This document shows, piece by piece, positions 27,142 through 38,853 of a DNA stretch of 64,000 nt. The notes below the pieces were generated by a model. The model made no database searches. It was not told the origin of the DNA and saw nothing but the letters and a program-made list of their open reading frames with translations. Source of the stretch: Pseudomarimonas arenosa (lineage in GTDB: Bacteria; Pseudomonadota; Gammaproteobacteria; Xanthomonadales; Xanthomonadaceae); assembly GCF_014841215.1 (NCBI RefSeq), contig NZ_JACYTR010000021.1:1-64000 (forward strand), read 5' to 3'. The position numbers and the translations under genes are program-made. How positions within the stretch are numbered: the stretch's first letter is position 1; the number at the start of each line of letters is the position of its first letter.

Positions 27142-28104
27142 TCAGATTGTCGGGAAGTGCTGACGGGCAAAAGCGACCCGTTCATCGGCATCATTCGATA
27201 GCTGACCGGCCTGCTCCAGGGCCTGAACCTTCTTCAGCCGATGGCGCAAGCCATTGCCGTTGGCAATCTGAATGGCCAGTCCGGGGCGCGCATTGAGCTC
27301 AAGGATCAATGGGCCCTTGTTGCGATCGAGCACGAAATCGACCCCGACATAGCCCAATCCGGAAAGTTCGTAGCAACGCGACGCCATGCCCAGCAGTTCG
27401 TCCCAGTTGGGCACGGTCAAGCCGACGATGCTGTGCTCGGTGTCGGGGTGCTCCTTGATGATTTCAGTGCCCCAGACGCCACGTCGCGTCTGTCCGCTTG
27501 GAATGTCGATGCCAACGCCAATCGCACCTTGATGCAGATTGGCCTTGCCGTCCGACAGACGGGTCGGCAAGCGAATCATGGCCATCACCGGATAGCCAAG
27601 GAATACGATGATGCGAACATCCGGCACGCCTTTGTACGACACCTGATCGAATACCGGATCGAACTGAACACAGTATTCAATCAACAGGTGATCGGGCTGC
27701 CCGCCAAGTGAGAACAGGCCAGACAAACCATTAGATAAGTGATGCTCGAATTCTTCCCGTGGCATCAGGTGACCGTTGGAGCGACGGTACTTGTCGCCGC
27801 GTCGTCCGGTGATCACCAGGATGCCATCGCCGCCAGAACCGTGCGCCGGCTTGACCACGAACTGATCGAATGGCTTCAGCTTGTCGTGCAGGTCGCCGAT
27901 CTGATGTTCTTCGTGCACCACCGCGTACAGATCGGGTACCGGCAAACCCGCCGCCTGAGCCAACTGTTTGGTGATCAGCTTGTCGTCTACTCGAGGATAG
28001 AACTTGCGCCGGTTGTACATCAGCACGAAGTCGGCATTGCGCTCGCCAATGCCCACCAGTCCGATGCGATTCAAACGCCTGGCGATTTCAAACAGACCGA
28101 GCAT
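27142..28104 (-). CDS. ATP-grasp alpha-L-glutamate ligase-like protein
   Basis: The 320-residue protein is of the RimK-like ATP-grasp group known as alpha-L-glutamate ligase-related. The nucleotide-binding lid is FVVKPAHGSGGDGILVITG, and the metal site is in GPLILELNARPGLAIQIAN. Members of this group normally sit next to an inactive transglutaminase/7TM protein, as here (6 bases apart), and often a retropepsin-like protease, which is not in this window. It probably adds an amino acid to a peptide or protein at the membrane; the acceptor is unknown. Confidence 0.85.
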   Translation of the reverse strand: MLGLFEIARRLNRIGLVGIGERNADFVLMYNRRKFYPRVDDKLITKQLAQAAGLPVPDLYAVVHEEHQIGDLHDKLKPFDQFVVKPAHGSGGDGILVITGRRGDKYRRSNGHLMPREEFEHHLSNGLSGLFSLGGQPDHLLIEYCVQFDPVFDQVSYKGVPDVRIIVFLGYPVMAMIRLPTRLSDGKANLHQGAIGVGIDIPSGQTRRGVWGTEIIKEHPDTEHSIVGLTVPNWDELLGMASRCYELSGLGYVGVDFVLDRNKGPLILELNARPGLAIQIANGNGLRHRLKKVQALEQAGQLSNDADERVAFARQHFPTI

Positions 28105-28110
28105 AGCGGC

Positions 28111-29688
28111 TCACTTGTCCTGCGGTTCTGCGTTGGACTTGTCGTCAGCACGCTTCTCGGTGGCGCCAAACTCGCGCGCCAGAGCACGGAAGCGGAACAA
28201 TTCGGTCAAGCGGTATCCGGAGTAGCGGCCAAGCATCAGAGTCAGGGCCAGTATCAGCAACAGCACTTCAGGGAACACGAATACGACGTGCACCAGCGGA
28301 TCATAAGTCATCGCCGTGGCGGCCAGGGCGGCGACCAGCATGGTGCCCACGCCTTCCTTCAGCGCCTGTGAGGCGCCACGCTCCTCCCAGGCGATCGACA
28401 TGCGCTCGATGGTCATCGCCATGATCACCATCGGGAACAGGGCGATCGAGAGCCCGACCTCGATGTCGAGCTGGTTGCTGATCACCGAGACCAGGGCCAT
28501 CAACAGCACTACCACGATCAACACCGCGGTCAGGCGTGGCACCAGCAGCAGACGCAATCGCTCCAGGTAGAAGCGCACCAGTAATCCAGATCCGACCACG
28601 GAGATAAACAGCAGTACCCCGGCCACCACCCCGGTATCGCGGAAGGCCAGGGCCACCAGCACCGGCATGAAGGTGCCGTAGGTCTTGACGCCAATGAGGT
28701 TGCGCAGGATCAGCATGATGAAGGCGCCGATCGGTACCAGCAGCAACACGCGATACACCTGCTGCGTCTGCAGCGGTAGACTCAGCAGTGAATACTTAAC
28801 TAGGTGTTCATGCTGTACTTCCAGACGACGCTCGGCAATCGCCATGGCGTCGGCGAGGTTACGGCTGACGGTGAATTCCACCTTGGCGCGCGGATTATCC
28901 TCGACAGTGAGCAAGGGGCTGCTCGAGGTCGTCCACAGGAACAGATTTTCCGGCCAGCCGTCGACCGCTGTTCGCAAGTCGATGGTGAGCCAGTCGGTGC
29001 CGTTGTGAACCTGTAGCCAGGGCCGGATCTCCATCGCGCCTTCGCTTTCGCCAAGCAGGAAGCCGTGGATGATCCGGGCAGGAATTTCGCGCGAGGACAG
29101 TAACTGAGCAATCAGTTCCGCCTTGGCCTCGGGATCCTGGCGATTCTCCAGCAGCAGGGCAACCTGTTCGGCCGGCTGCTCGGCGTTCATCCGCCGCACC
29201 AGTTCCTGGGCAAAAGTGAGAATATCTGCTGAGCCCTGCCGCACATCCTCCAGCAGACTGGCCGAGGCGGTGAAATAAGGCTCTTCCAGGATCGCTGGCT
29301 GTCCTACCTTGGGCCGGCCGCCCAGCGCCGGATTCTCGCTGGCGCGCACCACAGTGGCGCGGTAGTACAGGGCCTGCGTGCCACGAGCACGGCGAATGGC
29401 CCACTGAACTTCGCGACTGCTGCCGCGCTCTTCTTCCAGACGCGAGTAATTGTTGGCAATGAAGCGCTCATCAAGCACGGCAAAGCCGGGTGGACGCTTG
29501 GGAATTTGCAGGGTGACCGTATTCGGTCCACGACGTGGGTTGTATTCGACTCGCGCCTGTACCGTCCAGACGTCGACCTCGGCCACCGGCGCCAAGGGAA
29601 ATTTGAGCACTTTCCATTTGTAGCCGATGGCGGCCACCCCCACCACCGACAGCAACAGCGCAAGAAGATACAGATGGGTCTTCTTCAT
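28111..29688 (-). CDS. inactive transglutaminase fused to seven membrane helices
   Basis: The 525-residue inner-membrane protein has an N-terminal anchor (LYLLALLLSVVGVAAIGY), a periplasmic transglutaminase-like domain (IAQLLSSREIPARIIHGFLL; WLQVHNGTDWLTIDLRT) and about seven C-terminal helices from near residue 300 (VYRVLLLVPIGAFIMLILRNLIGVKTYG...). The cysteine expected after the helix start of an active transglutaminase is not seen, which fits the family description as inactive. It is coupled with the downstream ATP-grasp gene and is probably its membrane partner. Confidence 0.85.
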   Translation of the reverse strand: MKKTHLYLLALLLSVVGVAAIGYKWKVLKFPLAPVAEVDVWTVQARVEYNPRRGPNTVTLQIPKRPPGFAVLDERFIANNYSRLEEERGSSREVQWAIRRARGTQALYYRATVVRASENPALGGRPKVGQPAILEEPYFTASASLLEDVRQGSADILTFAQELVRRMNAEQPAEQVALLLENRQDPEAKAELIAQLLSSREIPARIIHGFLLGESEGAMEIRPWLQVHNGTDWLTIDLRTAVDGWPENLFLWTTSSSPLLTVEDNPRAKVEFTVSRNLADAMAIAERRLEVQHEHLVKYSLLSLPLQTQQVYRVLLLVPIGAFIMLILRNLIGVKTYGTFMPVLVALAFRDTGVVAGVLLFISVVGSGLLVRFYLERLRLLLVPRLTAVLIVVVLLMALVSVISNQLDIEVGLSIALFPMVIMAMTIERMSIAWEERGASQALKEGVGTMLVAALAATAMTYDPLVHVVFVFPEVLLLILALTLMLGRYSGYRLTELFRFRALAREFGATEKRADDKSNAEPQDK

Positions 29689-29846
29689 GAATGTCTCGCT
29701 TGGTTGGTGTTTCCCCGCACCGCCGCGACCACTCTCAGCCCCCGAGCACTAGCGATAGCCGGTCCTGCGTAAGCACAGTATAGCCGGCGCGCAGGGCACG
29801 CCGATGTGGAGGGGCAACGGAGGCAACGGAATGACGCTGATCAAGA

Positions 29847-29865
29847 CGACCGGCCACGCCGGTCG
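29847..29865 (-). terminator. hairpin after gyrB
   Basis: A perfect eight-pair stem (CGACCGGC with GCCGGTCG, three-base loop) begins 8 bases after the gyrB stop codon. On the reverse strand it is followed by TCTTGAT, only a weak U-rich tail, so termination may be partial. Confidence 0.5.
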
Positions 29866-29873
29866 CCCGCGGA

Positions 29874-32360
<2,487 letters not shown>

Positions 32361-33443
32361 TTATAGCTGGCGTTGGACCCGGCCTTGTTCCACGTGGAAC
32401 ACAGGCCATTTCTCACTGCTTTGCAGGTCGATGGCGGCGGAATCAGCGCGGGTCAGCAAGGTCTGTACCCCGCTACTTTGTAACAGGTCGACCACTCGCC
32501 GCTGATTGTTGGGATCCAGCTCGGCCATGACGTCATCCAAGGCTAGCATCGGCGCCTGCTCCCGACGCTGGCGAAACACCTGTAGTTGCACCAGCCATAA
32601 CGCCAGGGCGGTCAACTTGGCTTGGCCTCGCGACAGTTGCTGCTGCTCGGTACCGTCCTTGAAACGCAGGGTCCAGCCAAAACGATGCGGTCCAACAGTG
32701 CTGTAGCCAACGCGGCGATCCGAATCCTCCGCGTTAGCCAGGGCTTCGATCAAACTCATCGACTGCAGCCAGCCACTACGTACGCGCAACTCGGGCTGAC
32801 CAAGATCGGGCATCAGCACGGGCAGGGTGACCTGCAGCACTGACTCGATCCGCCGAATCTGTTCCACCCGCCAGTGGTGCAGGCGATCGCCGTCATCGGC
32901 CAGCCCGGTGTTCCAAGCCAGCAGCTCCTCTCGACTGCCGCCGCTGCGCAGAACAGAGTTGCGCTGTTGCAGCGCGCGTTGGTAACGACGCCAGATTGGA
33001 AGAAAGTCTGGTTCCACGTGGAACAGACCCCAATCAACGAATTGCCGTCGCAGCTCGCCCGGCCCGTGCAGCAGCTGACCGGAATCAGGCTCGACGAACA
33101 CCATAGGAAAATGCGAAAACAATTCGCTCAAGGTCCGGACTACTACGCCATCGACGCGCCCACGATAGGCATTGGCATCCCGTTCCAGTCCGACTCGAAC
33201 CACCCTGTCATCGACAGAGACCAGCTCGGCGAACACGGTACTGCGCTCGCAGCCGGCGCGCAGAAGATTGGAGCTGCCGACACTGCGAAAACTGCGCCCA
33301 GAAGCGAGTAAGGAACAGGCCTCGAGCACACTGGTCTTGCCTGCGCCATTCGGACCCACCAACCAATTGAGGCCGGGCTCCAGACGGAGCTCGGCCTCTT
33401 GGATGATCCGAAGATTTTCGATGCGGAGCGTTGTTATCCGCAC
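32361..33443 (-). CDS. recF: DNA recombination/repair ATPase RecF
   Basis: RecF helps RecOR load RecA on gapped DNA. The 360-residue SMC-like ATPase has Walker A GPNGAGKTS at residues 30-38, the signature LSRGQAKLTALALWLVQ and Walker B APMLALDDVMAELD. Translation starts at a GTG, 9 bases after dnaN. It sits between dnaN and gyrB, the standard position. Confidence 0.95.
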   Translation of the reverse strand: MRITTLRIENLRIIQEAELRLEPGLNWLVGPNGAGKTSVLEACSLLASGRSFRSVGSSNLLRAGCERSTVFAELVSVDDRVVRVGLERDANAYRGRVDGVVVRTLSELFSHFPMVFVEPDSGQLLHGPGELRRQFVDWGLFHVEPDFLPIWRRYQRALQQRNSVLRSGGSREELLAWNTGLADDGDRLHHWRVEQIRRIESVLQVTLPVLMPDLGQPELRVRSGWLQSMSLIEALANAEDSDRRVGYSTVGPHRFGWTLRFKDGTEQQQLSRGQAKLTALALWLVQLQVFRQRREQAPMLALDDVMAELDPNNQRRVVDLLQSSGVQTLLTRADSAAIDLQSSEKWPVFHVEQGRVQRQL

Positions 33444-33452
33444 GGCTCAGCC

Positions 33453-34553
33453 TTACAGCCTCAGTGGCATCACCACATGTCGACAGGCCTCGGAATCGAC
33501 CTCACGAACCAGCGCGGACGAGTTCGCATCGCGCAACTGCAGGATGATGTGCTCGCCACGCAAGGCCGCGATCGCCTCCATCAGATAGCCAACATTGAAA
33601 CCGATCGCCACGCCATCGACAGGAGTTTCCGCCTCAATTTCCTCGGTGGCCTCTTCCTGCTCCGGATTGTGCGCGGTGACGCGCAACTGGTCTGGGCTGA
33701 CCTCCAGCTTCACGCCCTTGTACTTTTCATTGGAAAGGATCGACGCTCGCTGCAAGGCCGAACGCAACAGTTCGCGATCAACCTTGACCAGCTTGTCGGC
33801 ACCAATCGGAATCACTGCCTCGTAATCCGGGAAACGACCATCAATCAGCTTGGAGGTGAACATGACATCGCTACGTCGCGCCCGAACGTGCGAGCGCCCC
33901 AGCTCCAATTCCAGTTCAACGTCGCTACCTTCGAGCAGGCGCTGCAATTCCAGAACGCCCTTCCGAGGCAGGATGATCTGCTTGCGACTTTGTGCGCCGG
34001 TAGGAATCGCGGCCTCACACAGCGCCAATCGGTGTCCGTCGGTAGCCACGCAACGCAGATTGCTCTCCGACAGGTCGAACAACAGACCGTTCAAGTAAAA
34101 CCTTACATCCTGCTGCGCCATGGCGAACGCGGTGCGCTCGATCAGTTCTTTGACCACGCTCTCGGTCAGCGAAACGCGTTCTACCACTTCCAGCTCATCC
34201 GAGGAGGGGAAGTCCTCGGCCGGCAAGGTCGATAGGACAAAGCGACTACGTCCGGCTGACACCGTGATCCGATCGCCGTTGAGCTTAACGGTAACCTGAC
34301 TTCCGTCAGGCAGGGCACGCACGATATCGAACCACTTGCGTGCAGGAATGGTGGTCTCACCATCTTCAGCACCGTCCAGATTGCAGCGAGCCACCAGCTC
34401 TACTTCGGTATCACTGGCGGTCACCGACAACACATTGTCCTTTACTGACACCAGAAGATTCGCCAGTACCGGCATGGTCTGTCGCCGCTCAACAACGTTG
34501 ACCACCTGCTGTAGAGGTTTCAACAAAACTTCGCGTTGCAGTGTAAATCGCAT
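33453..34553 (-). CDS. dnaN: DNA polymerase III beta sliding clamp
   Basis: DnaN is the ring that tethers DNA polymerase III to the template. The 366-residue protein has three similar domains. It starts MRFTLQREVLLKPLQQVVNV and ends in the conserved clamp tail HVVMPLRL that packs near the ligand pocket. It follows dnaA and the putative origin and is probably cotranscribed with recF. Confidence 0.97.
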   Translation of the reverse strand: MRFTLQREVLLKPLQQVVNVVERRQTMPVLANLLVSVKDNVLSVTASDTEVELVARCNLDGAEDGETTIPARKWFDIVRALPDGSQVTVKLNGDRITVSAGRSRFVLSTLPAEDFPSSDELEVVERVSLTESVVKELIERTAFAMAQQDVRFYLNGLLFDLSESNLRCVATDGHRLALCEAAIPTGAQSRKQIILPRKGVLELQRLLEGSDVELELELGRSHVRARRSDVMFTSKLIDGRFPDYEAVIPIGADKLVKVDRELLRSALQRASILSNEKYKGVKLEVSPDQLRVTAHNPEQEEATEEIEAETPVDGVAIGFNVGYLMEAIAALRGEHIILQLRDANSSALVREVDSEACRHVVMPLRL

Positions 34554-34795
34554 GAGTCGTCCCTTACCGGAGCCGAAGCTAAAATAATGATCTTATTTAA
34601 ATATAAGAGTGGTTGTTTTAGAGCCTGAGCCAAGCTGTCAAGAACAAGCATAACTGGCTGAAAGTAAACACATTATTCGACGCAACAAGATTGTGGAGAG
34701 GGCCCGTCAGTCCTGTGCATGCGATGTGGATAACTTACACCGCTTCCTGTCGCCCCCAAATTATCCACAAGTCTCGCCAAAGTTCTTCTGCAAAG
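34554..34795. other. oriC: putative chromosomal replication origin (oriC)
   Basis: This non-coding gap separates dnaA from dnaN. It holds one perfect DnaA box TTATCCACA at 34761-34769 and a second perfect box in the opposite direction at 34725-34733 (TGTGGATAA). A weaker candidate, TGTGGAGAG, starts at 34692. An AT-rich stretch at about 34581-34620 (AAAATAATGATCTTATTTAA and onwards) is a candidate DNA unwinding element. The dnaA-dnaN gap is the usual origin site in Xanthomonas and Pseudomonas relatives. No boxes were found in the rpmH-dnaA gap. Confidence 0.75.
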
Positions 34796-36127
34796 CTACT
34801 CAGAAAGCTTACGCACCAGCTTGTCCCAGTCCTCGCGCAACTTGCCGTCGGACTCGATCAGACCGCGCACCACCTTGCAGGCGTGCAGCACGGTGGTGTG
34901 GTCGCGGCCGCCAAACTCGTTGCCAATTTCCGGCAAGCTGTGCTCGGTGAGTTCACGGGCCAGGGCCATGGCCATTTGTCGCGCCCGTGCCAGGCTCTGG
35001 GTGCGACGCTTTCCGACCAGATCGGCGACGCGTAGTTGGTAGTAATCACCCACGATCTTGACGATGTTGCTGATCGAGGTGGCTTGTTGCTGCGCATGCA
35101 ACAGGTCGCGCAATGTTTCCTGGGCGAACTGATCGGTAATCGCCCGACCCATGAAGTTGGCCCGAGCCGCCAGGGTATTGAGCGCACCTTCCAGATCTCG
35201 CACATTCGAACGCATTCGCTTGGCGATCAACATCGCCACCGAGTCGGGTAGGGCGATGCCACGGTTCTGCGCCTTCGACAGCAGGATCGCGGCGCGGGTC
35301 TCGAAATCAGGCGGCTCGATCGCCACCGATAGCCCCCAACCCAGACGCGACTTCAGGCGTGGCTCAAGGTGTTCAACTTCCTTCGGATAGCGATCGCAGG
35401 TCAGGATGATCTGCTGCTTGCCATCGAACAAGGCATTGAAGGTGTGAAAAAACTCTTCCTGGGTGGTGTTCTTGCCAGCGAAGAACTGGATGTCATCGAT
35501 CAGCAGGGCATCGATCTGCCGGAAACGCTGCTTGAAACCATCCATGCTGCGCTGCTGCAACGCTCTGACCATCTCATTGGTGAACTGTTCAGAGCGCAGA
35601 TACAGCACCCGCATGGCCGGGTTCTGTCGGCGCATTTCGTTGCCGGCTGCGTGCATCAGATGGGTCTTGCCCAGCCCGGTTCCGCCGTACAGAAGCAAGG
35701 GGTTGTAGGCCTTGCCCGGATTGGCAGCGACCTGCATGGCGGCAGCCCGACCCAGCTGGTTGGATTTTCCCTCGACGAAATTCTCGAACTGGTATTGAGC
35801 ATCCAGCGATCCACTATCGAAACCCGGGTCGACATTGGGCTTGGACGGGCTGCTCAAGGGGCTTGCACTGGCCGGCTTGCTGGGCTTCAGCTGACCGACG
35901 TCGATCTCGACGGCGAGATCCGCCTGCCCGGAAAAATGTGCCGCGAGCTCGCCAATACGCGGCAGGTACCGCTCGCGCACGGTGTCCACCACAAAGGGGT
36001 TAGGAGCCAGCAATTGCAGGCTTTGCTCCTGTTGCTTGGCTTGCAGCGGGCGCAGCCAGGTTTGCAGCTCCTGGGCTGAAAGCTCGGCCTCCAGCCGCTT
36101 CAGGATCTGCGGCCACCAGTCAGTCAT
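34796..36127 (-). CDS. dnaA: chromosomal replication initiator DnaA
   Basis: DnaA binds the 9-mer boxes at oriC and opens the duplex. The 443-residue protein begins with the conserved domain I ([25 protein letters not shown]). The AAA+ core has [10 protein letters not shown] near residue 144 and [12 protein letters not shown] near 207, and the C-terminal DNA-binding domain ends with the signature [15 protein letters not shown]. The start is placed 21 codons into the open frame at the ATG after GAGGACATCC. The gap to rpmH holds the divergent promoters. Confidence 0.97.
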   Translation of the reverse strand: MTDWWPQILKRLEAELSAQELQTWLRPLQAKQQEQSLQLLAPNPFVVDTVRERYLPRIGELAAHFSGQADLAVEIDVGQLKPSKPASASPLSSPSKPNVDPGFDSGSLDAQYQFENFVEGKSNQLGRAAAMQVAANPGKAYNPLLLYGGTGLGKTHLMHAAGNEMRRQNPAMRVLYLRSEQFTNEMVRALQQRSMDGFKQRFRQIDALLIDDIQFFAGKNTTQEEFFHTFNALFDGKQQIILTCDRYPKEVEHLEPRLKSRLGWGLSVAIEPPDFETRAAILLSKAQNRGIALPDSVAMLIAKRMRSNVRDLEGALNTLAARANFMGRAITDQFAQETLRDLLHAQQQATSISNIVKIVGDYYQLRVADLVGKRRTQSLARARQMAMALARELTEHSLPEIGNEFGGRDHTTVLHACKVVRGLIESDGKLREDWDKLVRKLSE

Positions 36128-36311
36128 GGATCGGATGTCCTCTACACGTTCAATGCGCCGCGCGCAGCTCGACGCGACCTGTTCGGTCAAGCGTCACCGT
36201 TGCCTACGGTTGAGGTCGCCGTTTCCTGCCTTGCCATGCGCAGCAATCGCCATCGGCAACCGAACCTGCGAGTCTACGCCGCCGCAGGCGACACTGCCAA
36301 CGGCGAGACGC

Positions 36312-36340
36312 TTGCCGAATCATCCATTAGCCGCTATCAT
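36312..36340 (+). promoter_or_regulatory. sigma-70-type promoter of rpmH-rnpA
   Basis: TTGCCG and TATCAT stand 17 bases apart, 34 bases before the rpmH start codon. Spacing and hexamers fit a sigma-70 promoter, and it is the best candidate in the divergent dnaA-rpmH gap. Transcription start has not been shown. Confidence 0.6.
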
Positions 36341-36373
36341 CCCGCCTCTTTTCTCCACGATTCAGGTGCAGCC

Positions 36374-36508
36374 ATGAAGCGCACTTTCCAACCGAGCAAC
36401 CTCAAGCGCGCCCGTACCCACGGTTTCCGCGCCCGTATGGCCACCGCTGACGGTCGCAAGATCATCAACGCCCGTCGCGCCAAAGGCCGCAAGCGTCTGA
36501 TTCCTTGA
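36374..36508 (+). CDS. rpmH: 50S ribosomal protein L34
   Basis: L34 is a 44-residue, very basic ribosomal protein of the large subunit. The sequence [18 protein letters not shown] and the tail [11 protein letters not shown] are almost invariant in bacteria. I use the ATG at the beginning of this motif; the longer open frame upstream is non-coding. It is the first gene of rpmH-rnpA-yidC-mnmE, divergent from dnaA. Confidence 0.98.
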   Translation: MKRTFQPSNLKRARTHGFRARMATADGRKIINARRAKGRKRLIP

Positions 36509-36545
36509 GCCCTTGCGGCCAGGGACTGATCTGATCTTGACGATC

Positions 36546-36571
36546 GGGTCAGCGTCCTGAAGGACTGACCC
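36546..36571 (+). promoter_or_regulatory. hairpin covering the rnpA ribosome-binding site
   Basis: GGGTCA pairs with TGACCC and inside it GTCC with GGAC, closed by a TGAA loop. The likely Shine-Dalgarno AAGGA is inside the loop and inner stem, and the GTG start follows three bases after the structure. The hairpin would lower rnpA translation compared with rpmH. Confidence 0.5.
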
Positions 36572-36574
36572 GGC

Positions 36575-37000
36575 GTGAACCAAGCGGCCGCCTTTCCGCG
36601 CACCGCCAGGCTGCTAGCCGCAGCCGAGTTCAAGCAAGTCTTCAACGCCCGCCAGCGCATTGGCGGGCGTTTGTTCGTTTTGCATTGGCATGCGTCAGGT
36701 GCTGAAACCGCCCGTCTGGGATTGGCGATCTCACGCAAGGTTGATCGCCGCGCGGTCGCCCGAAACCGCCTCAAGCGGCTTATCCGCGACAGCTTTCGCC
36801 TACATCGTCACGAGCTGCCGGCCCTGGATCTGGTCCTGCTGGCCCGTGCCGATGCGCCTGACGCAAGCAATGAAGCCCTGCGCAAGGAGCTGACCTGGTT
36901 GTGGCGCAAGCTCGCTGCATTGCCCGGCAACCGCGGCCAGGGCACAATGCCGGCCGCTCCCGTCGCAACGGATGAGGCTCCGGTCACGCCACCGGACTGA
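36575..37000 (+). CDS. rnpA: ribonuclease P protein component
   Basis: RnpA is the protein cofactor of RNase P, which trims the 5' leader of tRNA precursors. The 141-residue basic protein contains the RNR signature AVARNRLKRLIRDSFR and the preceding RLGLAISRKVDRR. Translation begins at a GTG. The C-terminal 25 residues (proline- and alanine-rich) extend beyond the usual domain. No yidD follows. Confidence 0.95.
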   Translation: MNQAAAFPRTARLLAAAEFKQVFNARQRIGGRLFVLHWHASGAETARLGLAISRKVDRRAVARNRLKRLIRDSFRLHRHELPALDLVLLARADAPDASNEALRKELTWLWRKLAALPGNRGQGTMPAAPVATDEAPVTPPD

Positions 37001-37059
37001 TTGCGTCTGCTCATTCTTCCGGCCTGGCTGCCAAGGGCCCGCATCGCAAGACGATCTCG

Positions 37060-38733
37060 ATGAATCAAATTCGCACATTTCTGCTGATTGCCTGGCTGCT
37101 GGTTGGATTCCTGCTTTGGGAAGCCTGGCAACGCGAACAGGCCACGCCCGCCACGGACCAAACCAGCGAGCAGCCAGCCGCCATCAGCGACGCAGCCCTG
37201 CCTAGCGCCGATTCTGATGCCGCCTTGCCGCTGGCCAGCCGCGAGGGCAGTGTGGAGCCGGCCGATAGCGCTTCCGGCGGCGCCCCGGCCGGTCGCCGGA
37301 TTCAGATCGAAACCGATGTGCTGCGACTCGAAGTCGATACGCAGGGCGTTGCGCTGATCGGCGCCGAGCTCAAACGATACGGCGTCAGTCCGGGCGCGGA
37401 ATCGCAGCGCATCGTGCTGTTTTCGGACAGCGGCAAGCATTTCTTCATCGCCCAGCAGGGCTGGGTTGCCGACGGTCAACCGGCACCCAACCACCAGCAG
37501 TATTTCGACACCCCTAACAGCGAGTATCGGCTAGCCAAGGGTGAGGACGAATTGCGCGTGCCGTTCACCTGGCAGGGCGAGAATGGTCTCAGCCTTACCC
37601 GCGAACTGGTGCTGCGTCGCGGGCAATACGCCATCGACGTGGTGGAGACCCTGGACAACCGCAGCAGTGAGCTATGGACCGGTAACGCCTATCGCCAGTT
37701 CACTCGGGTGCCGCCGGAAATCAAGAGCGGCTTTACCCACCCGGAGGCGTATAGCTTCACCGGCGTTGCCTGGTTCAGCGAAGCGGACAAGTTCAACAAG
37801 ATTCCGTTTGACGACATCGAAGGCAAGGAAGACCTGAAGGTTTCGGCCAACCGTGCCTGGGTGGCGATGTTGCAGCACTATTTCTTTGCCGCCTGGATCC
37901 CGACCGCCACCGACAACGTCACCATCACAGTCGATCATCTGAGCGATCGTGGCCGCTATCTGATTCGTGCCTTCTCACCGAAGAAACAAGTTGCGCCCGG
38001 CGAGCAGTTGCAACAGTCGGTGCAACTGTATGTAGGGCCGAAGCTGCAGGAGCAGTTGGCTGCGGTGGCACCCGGACTGGAACTGGCGATCGATTACGGC
38101 ATCCTCACCGTGCTTTCGGAGCCGCTGTTCTGGTTGCTGTCCTGGTTTCATGCCCTGGTGGGCAACTGGGGCTGGGCCATCATCATGCTGGTGGTGGTGA
38201 TCAAGGCGGCCTTCTTCAAGTTGAGCGAGACCCAGTACAAGAGCTTTGCCAAGATGCGCGCCATCCAGCCGCGCATCGAGTCACTGAAAGAGCGCTACGG
38301 TGACGATCGCCAGAAGTTCAACATGGCGATGATGGAGCTGTACAAGAAGGAAAAGATCAACCCGATGGGCGGCTGCCTGCCGATCCTGTTGCAGATCCCG
38401 GTCTTCCTGGCCCTGTATTGGGTGTTGCTGGAGTCGGTGGAGCTGCGCCACGCGCCGTGGGTGCTGTGGATCCAGAATCTCAGTGCGCCCGATCCCTACT
38501 TCGTCCTGCCGGTGCTCAACCTGCTGACTATGTGGTTGACCCAGAAGCTGTCGCCGACGCCGGGCATGGATCCGATGCAGAAGAAAATGATGCAGGCCAT
38601 GCCCCTGGTGTTCGGCGTGATGTTCGCCTTCTTCCCGGCCGGTCTGGTGTTGTATTGGACGGTCAATGGCGCGCTTGGCTTGCTGCAGCAGTGGGTAATC
38701 ACCCGTCGCCACGGTGCGCCGGCCAAGGCCTGA
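37060..38733 (+). CDS. yidC: membrane protein insertase YidC
   Basis: YidC inserts and folds inner-membrane proteins alone or with SecYEG. The 557-residue gammaproteobacterial form has a first helix at residues 4-20 (IRTFLLIAWLLVGFLLW), a large periplasmic beta-sandwich domain and five C-terminal helices. Typical segments are NWGWAIIMLVVVIKAAFF, INPMGGCLPILLQIPVFLALYWVL and the last helix region ALGLLQQWVITRRHG. The basic residue in the hydrophilic groove is probably the arginine/lysine in TQYKSFAKMRAIQPR. Confidence 0.96.
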   Translation: MNQIRTFLLIAWLLVGFLLWEAWQREQATPATDQTSEQPAAISDAALPSADSDAALPLASREGSVEPADSASGGAPAGRRIQIETDVLRLEVDTQGVALIGAELKRYGVSPGAESQRIVLFSDSGKHFFIAQQGWVADGQPAPNHQQYFDTPNSEYRLAKGEDELRVPFTWQGENGLSLTRELVLRRGQYAIDVVETLDNRSSELWTGNAYRQFTRVPPEIKSGFTHPEAYSFTGVAWFSEADKFNKIPFDDIEGKEDLKVSANRAWVAMLQHYFFAAWIPTATDNVTITVDHLSDRGRYLIRAFSPKKQVAPGEQLQQSVQLYVGPKLQEQLAAVAPGLELAIDYGILTVLSEPLFWLLSWFHALVGNWGWAIIMLVVVIKAAFFKLSETQYKSFAKMRAIQPRIESLKERYGDDRQKFNMAMMELYKKEKINPMGGCLPILLQIPVFLALYWVLLESVELRHAPWVLWIQNLSAPDPYFVLPVLNLLTMWLTQKLSPTPGMDPMQKKMMQAMPLVFGVMFAFFPAGLVLYWTVNGALGLLQQWVITRRHGAPAKA

Positions 38734-38784
38734 ACTGAGCTCGAATGGGCGCGGCGCGACTTGCGGCGCCCCGTTCGTGCTGAC

Positions 38785-38840
38785 GCCCCGTTTGCCATTG
38801 CCGGATCTTTCGCCGCGACCTCATGAAATATCCGGGCTAG
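38785..38840. repeat. dispersed 56-bp repeat, copy 2
   Basis: Second copy of the element at 125-180, with seven differences in 56 bases. It ends 13 bases before the mnmE start, so it could affect mnmE translation or transcription. Origin unknown. Confidence 0.7.
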
Positions 38841-38853
38841 ACTCGGCGTGCCC

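Noticed and set aside
36128-36373. dnaA-rpmH gap considered as the origin
   Set aside because: No DnaA box found by eye; the dnaA-dnaN gap has two perfect boxes and the AT-rich block.
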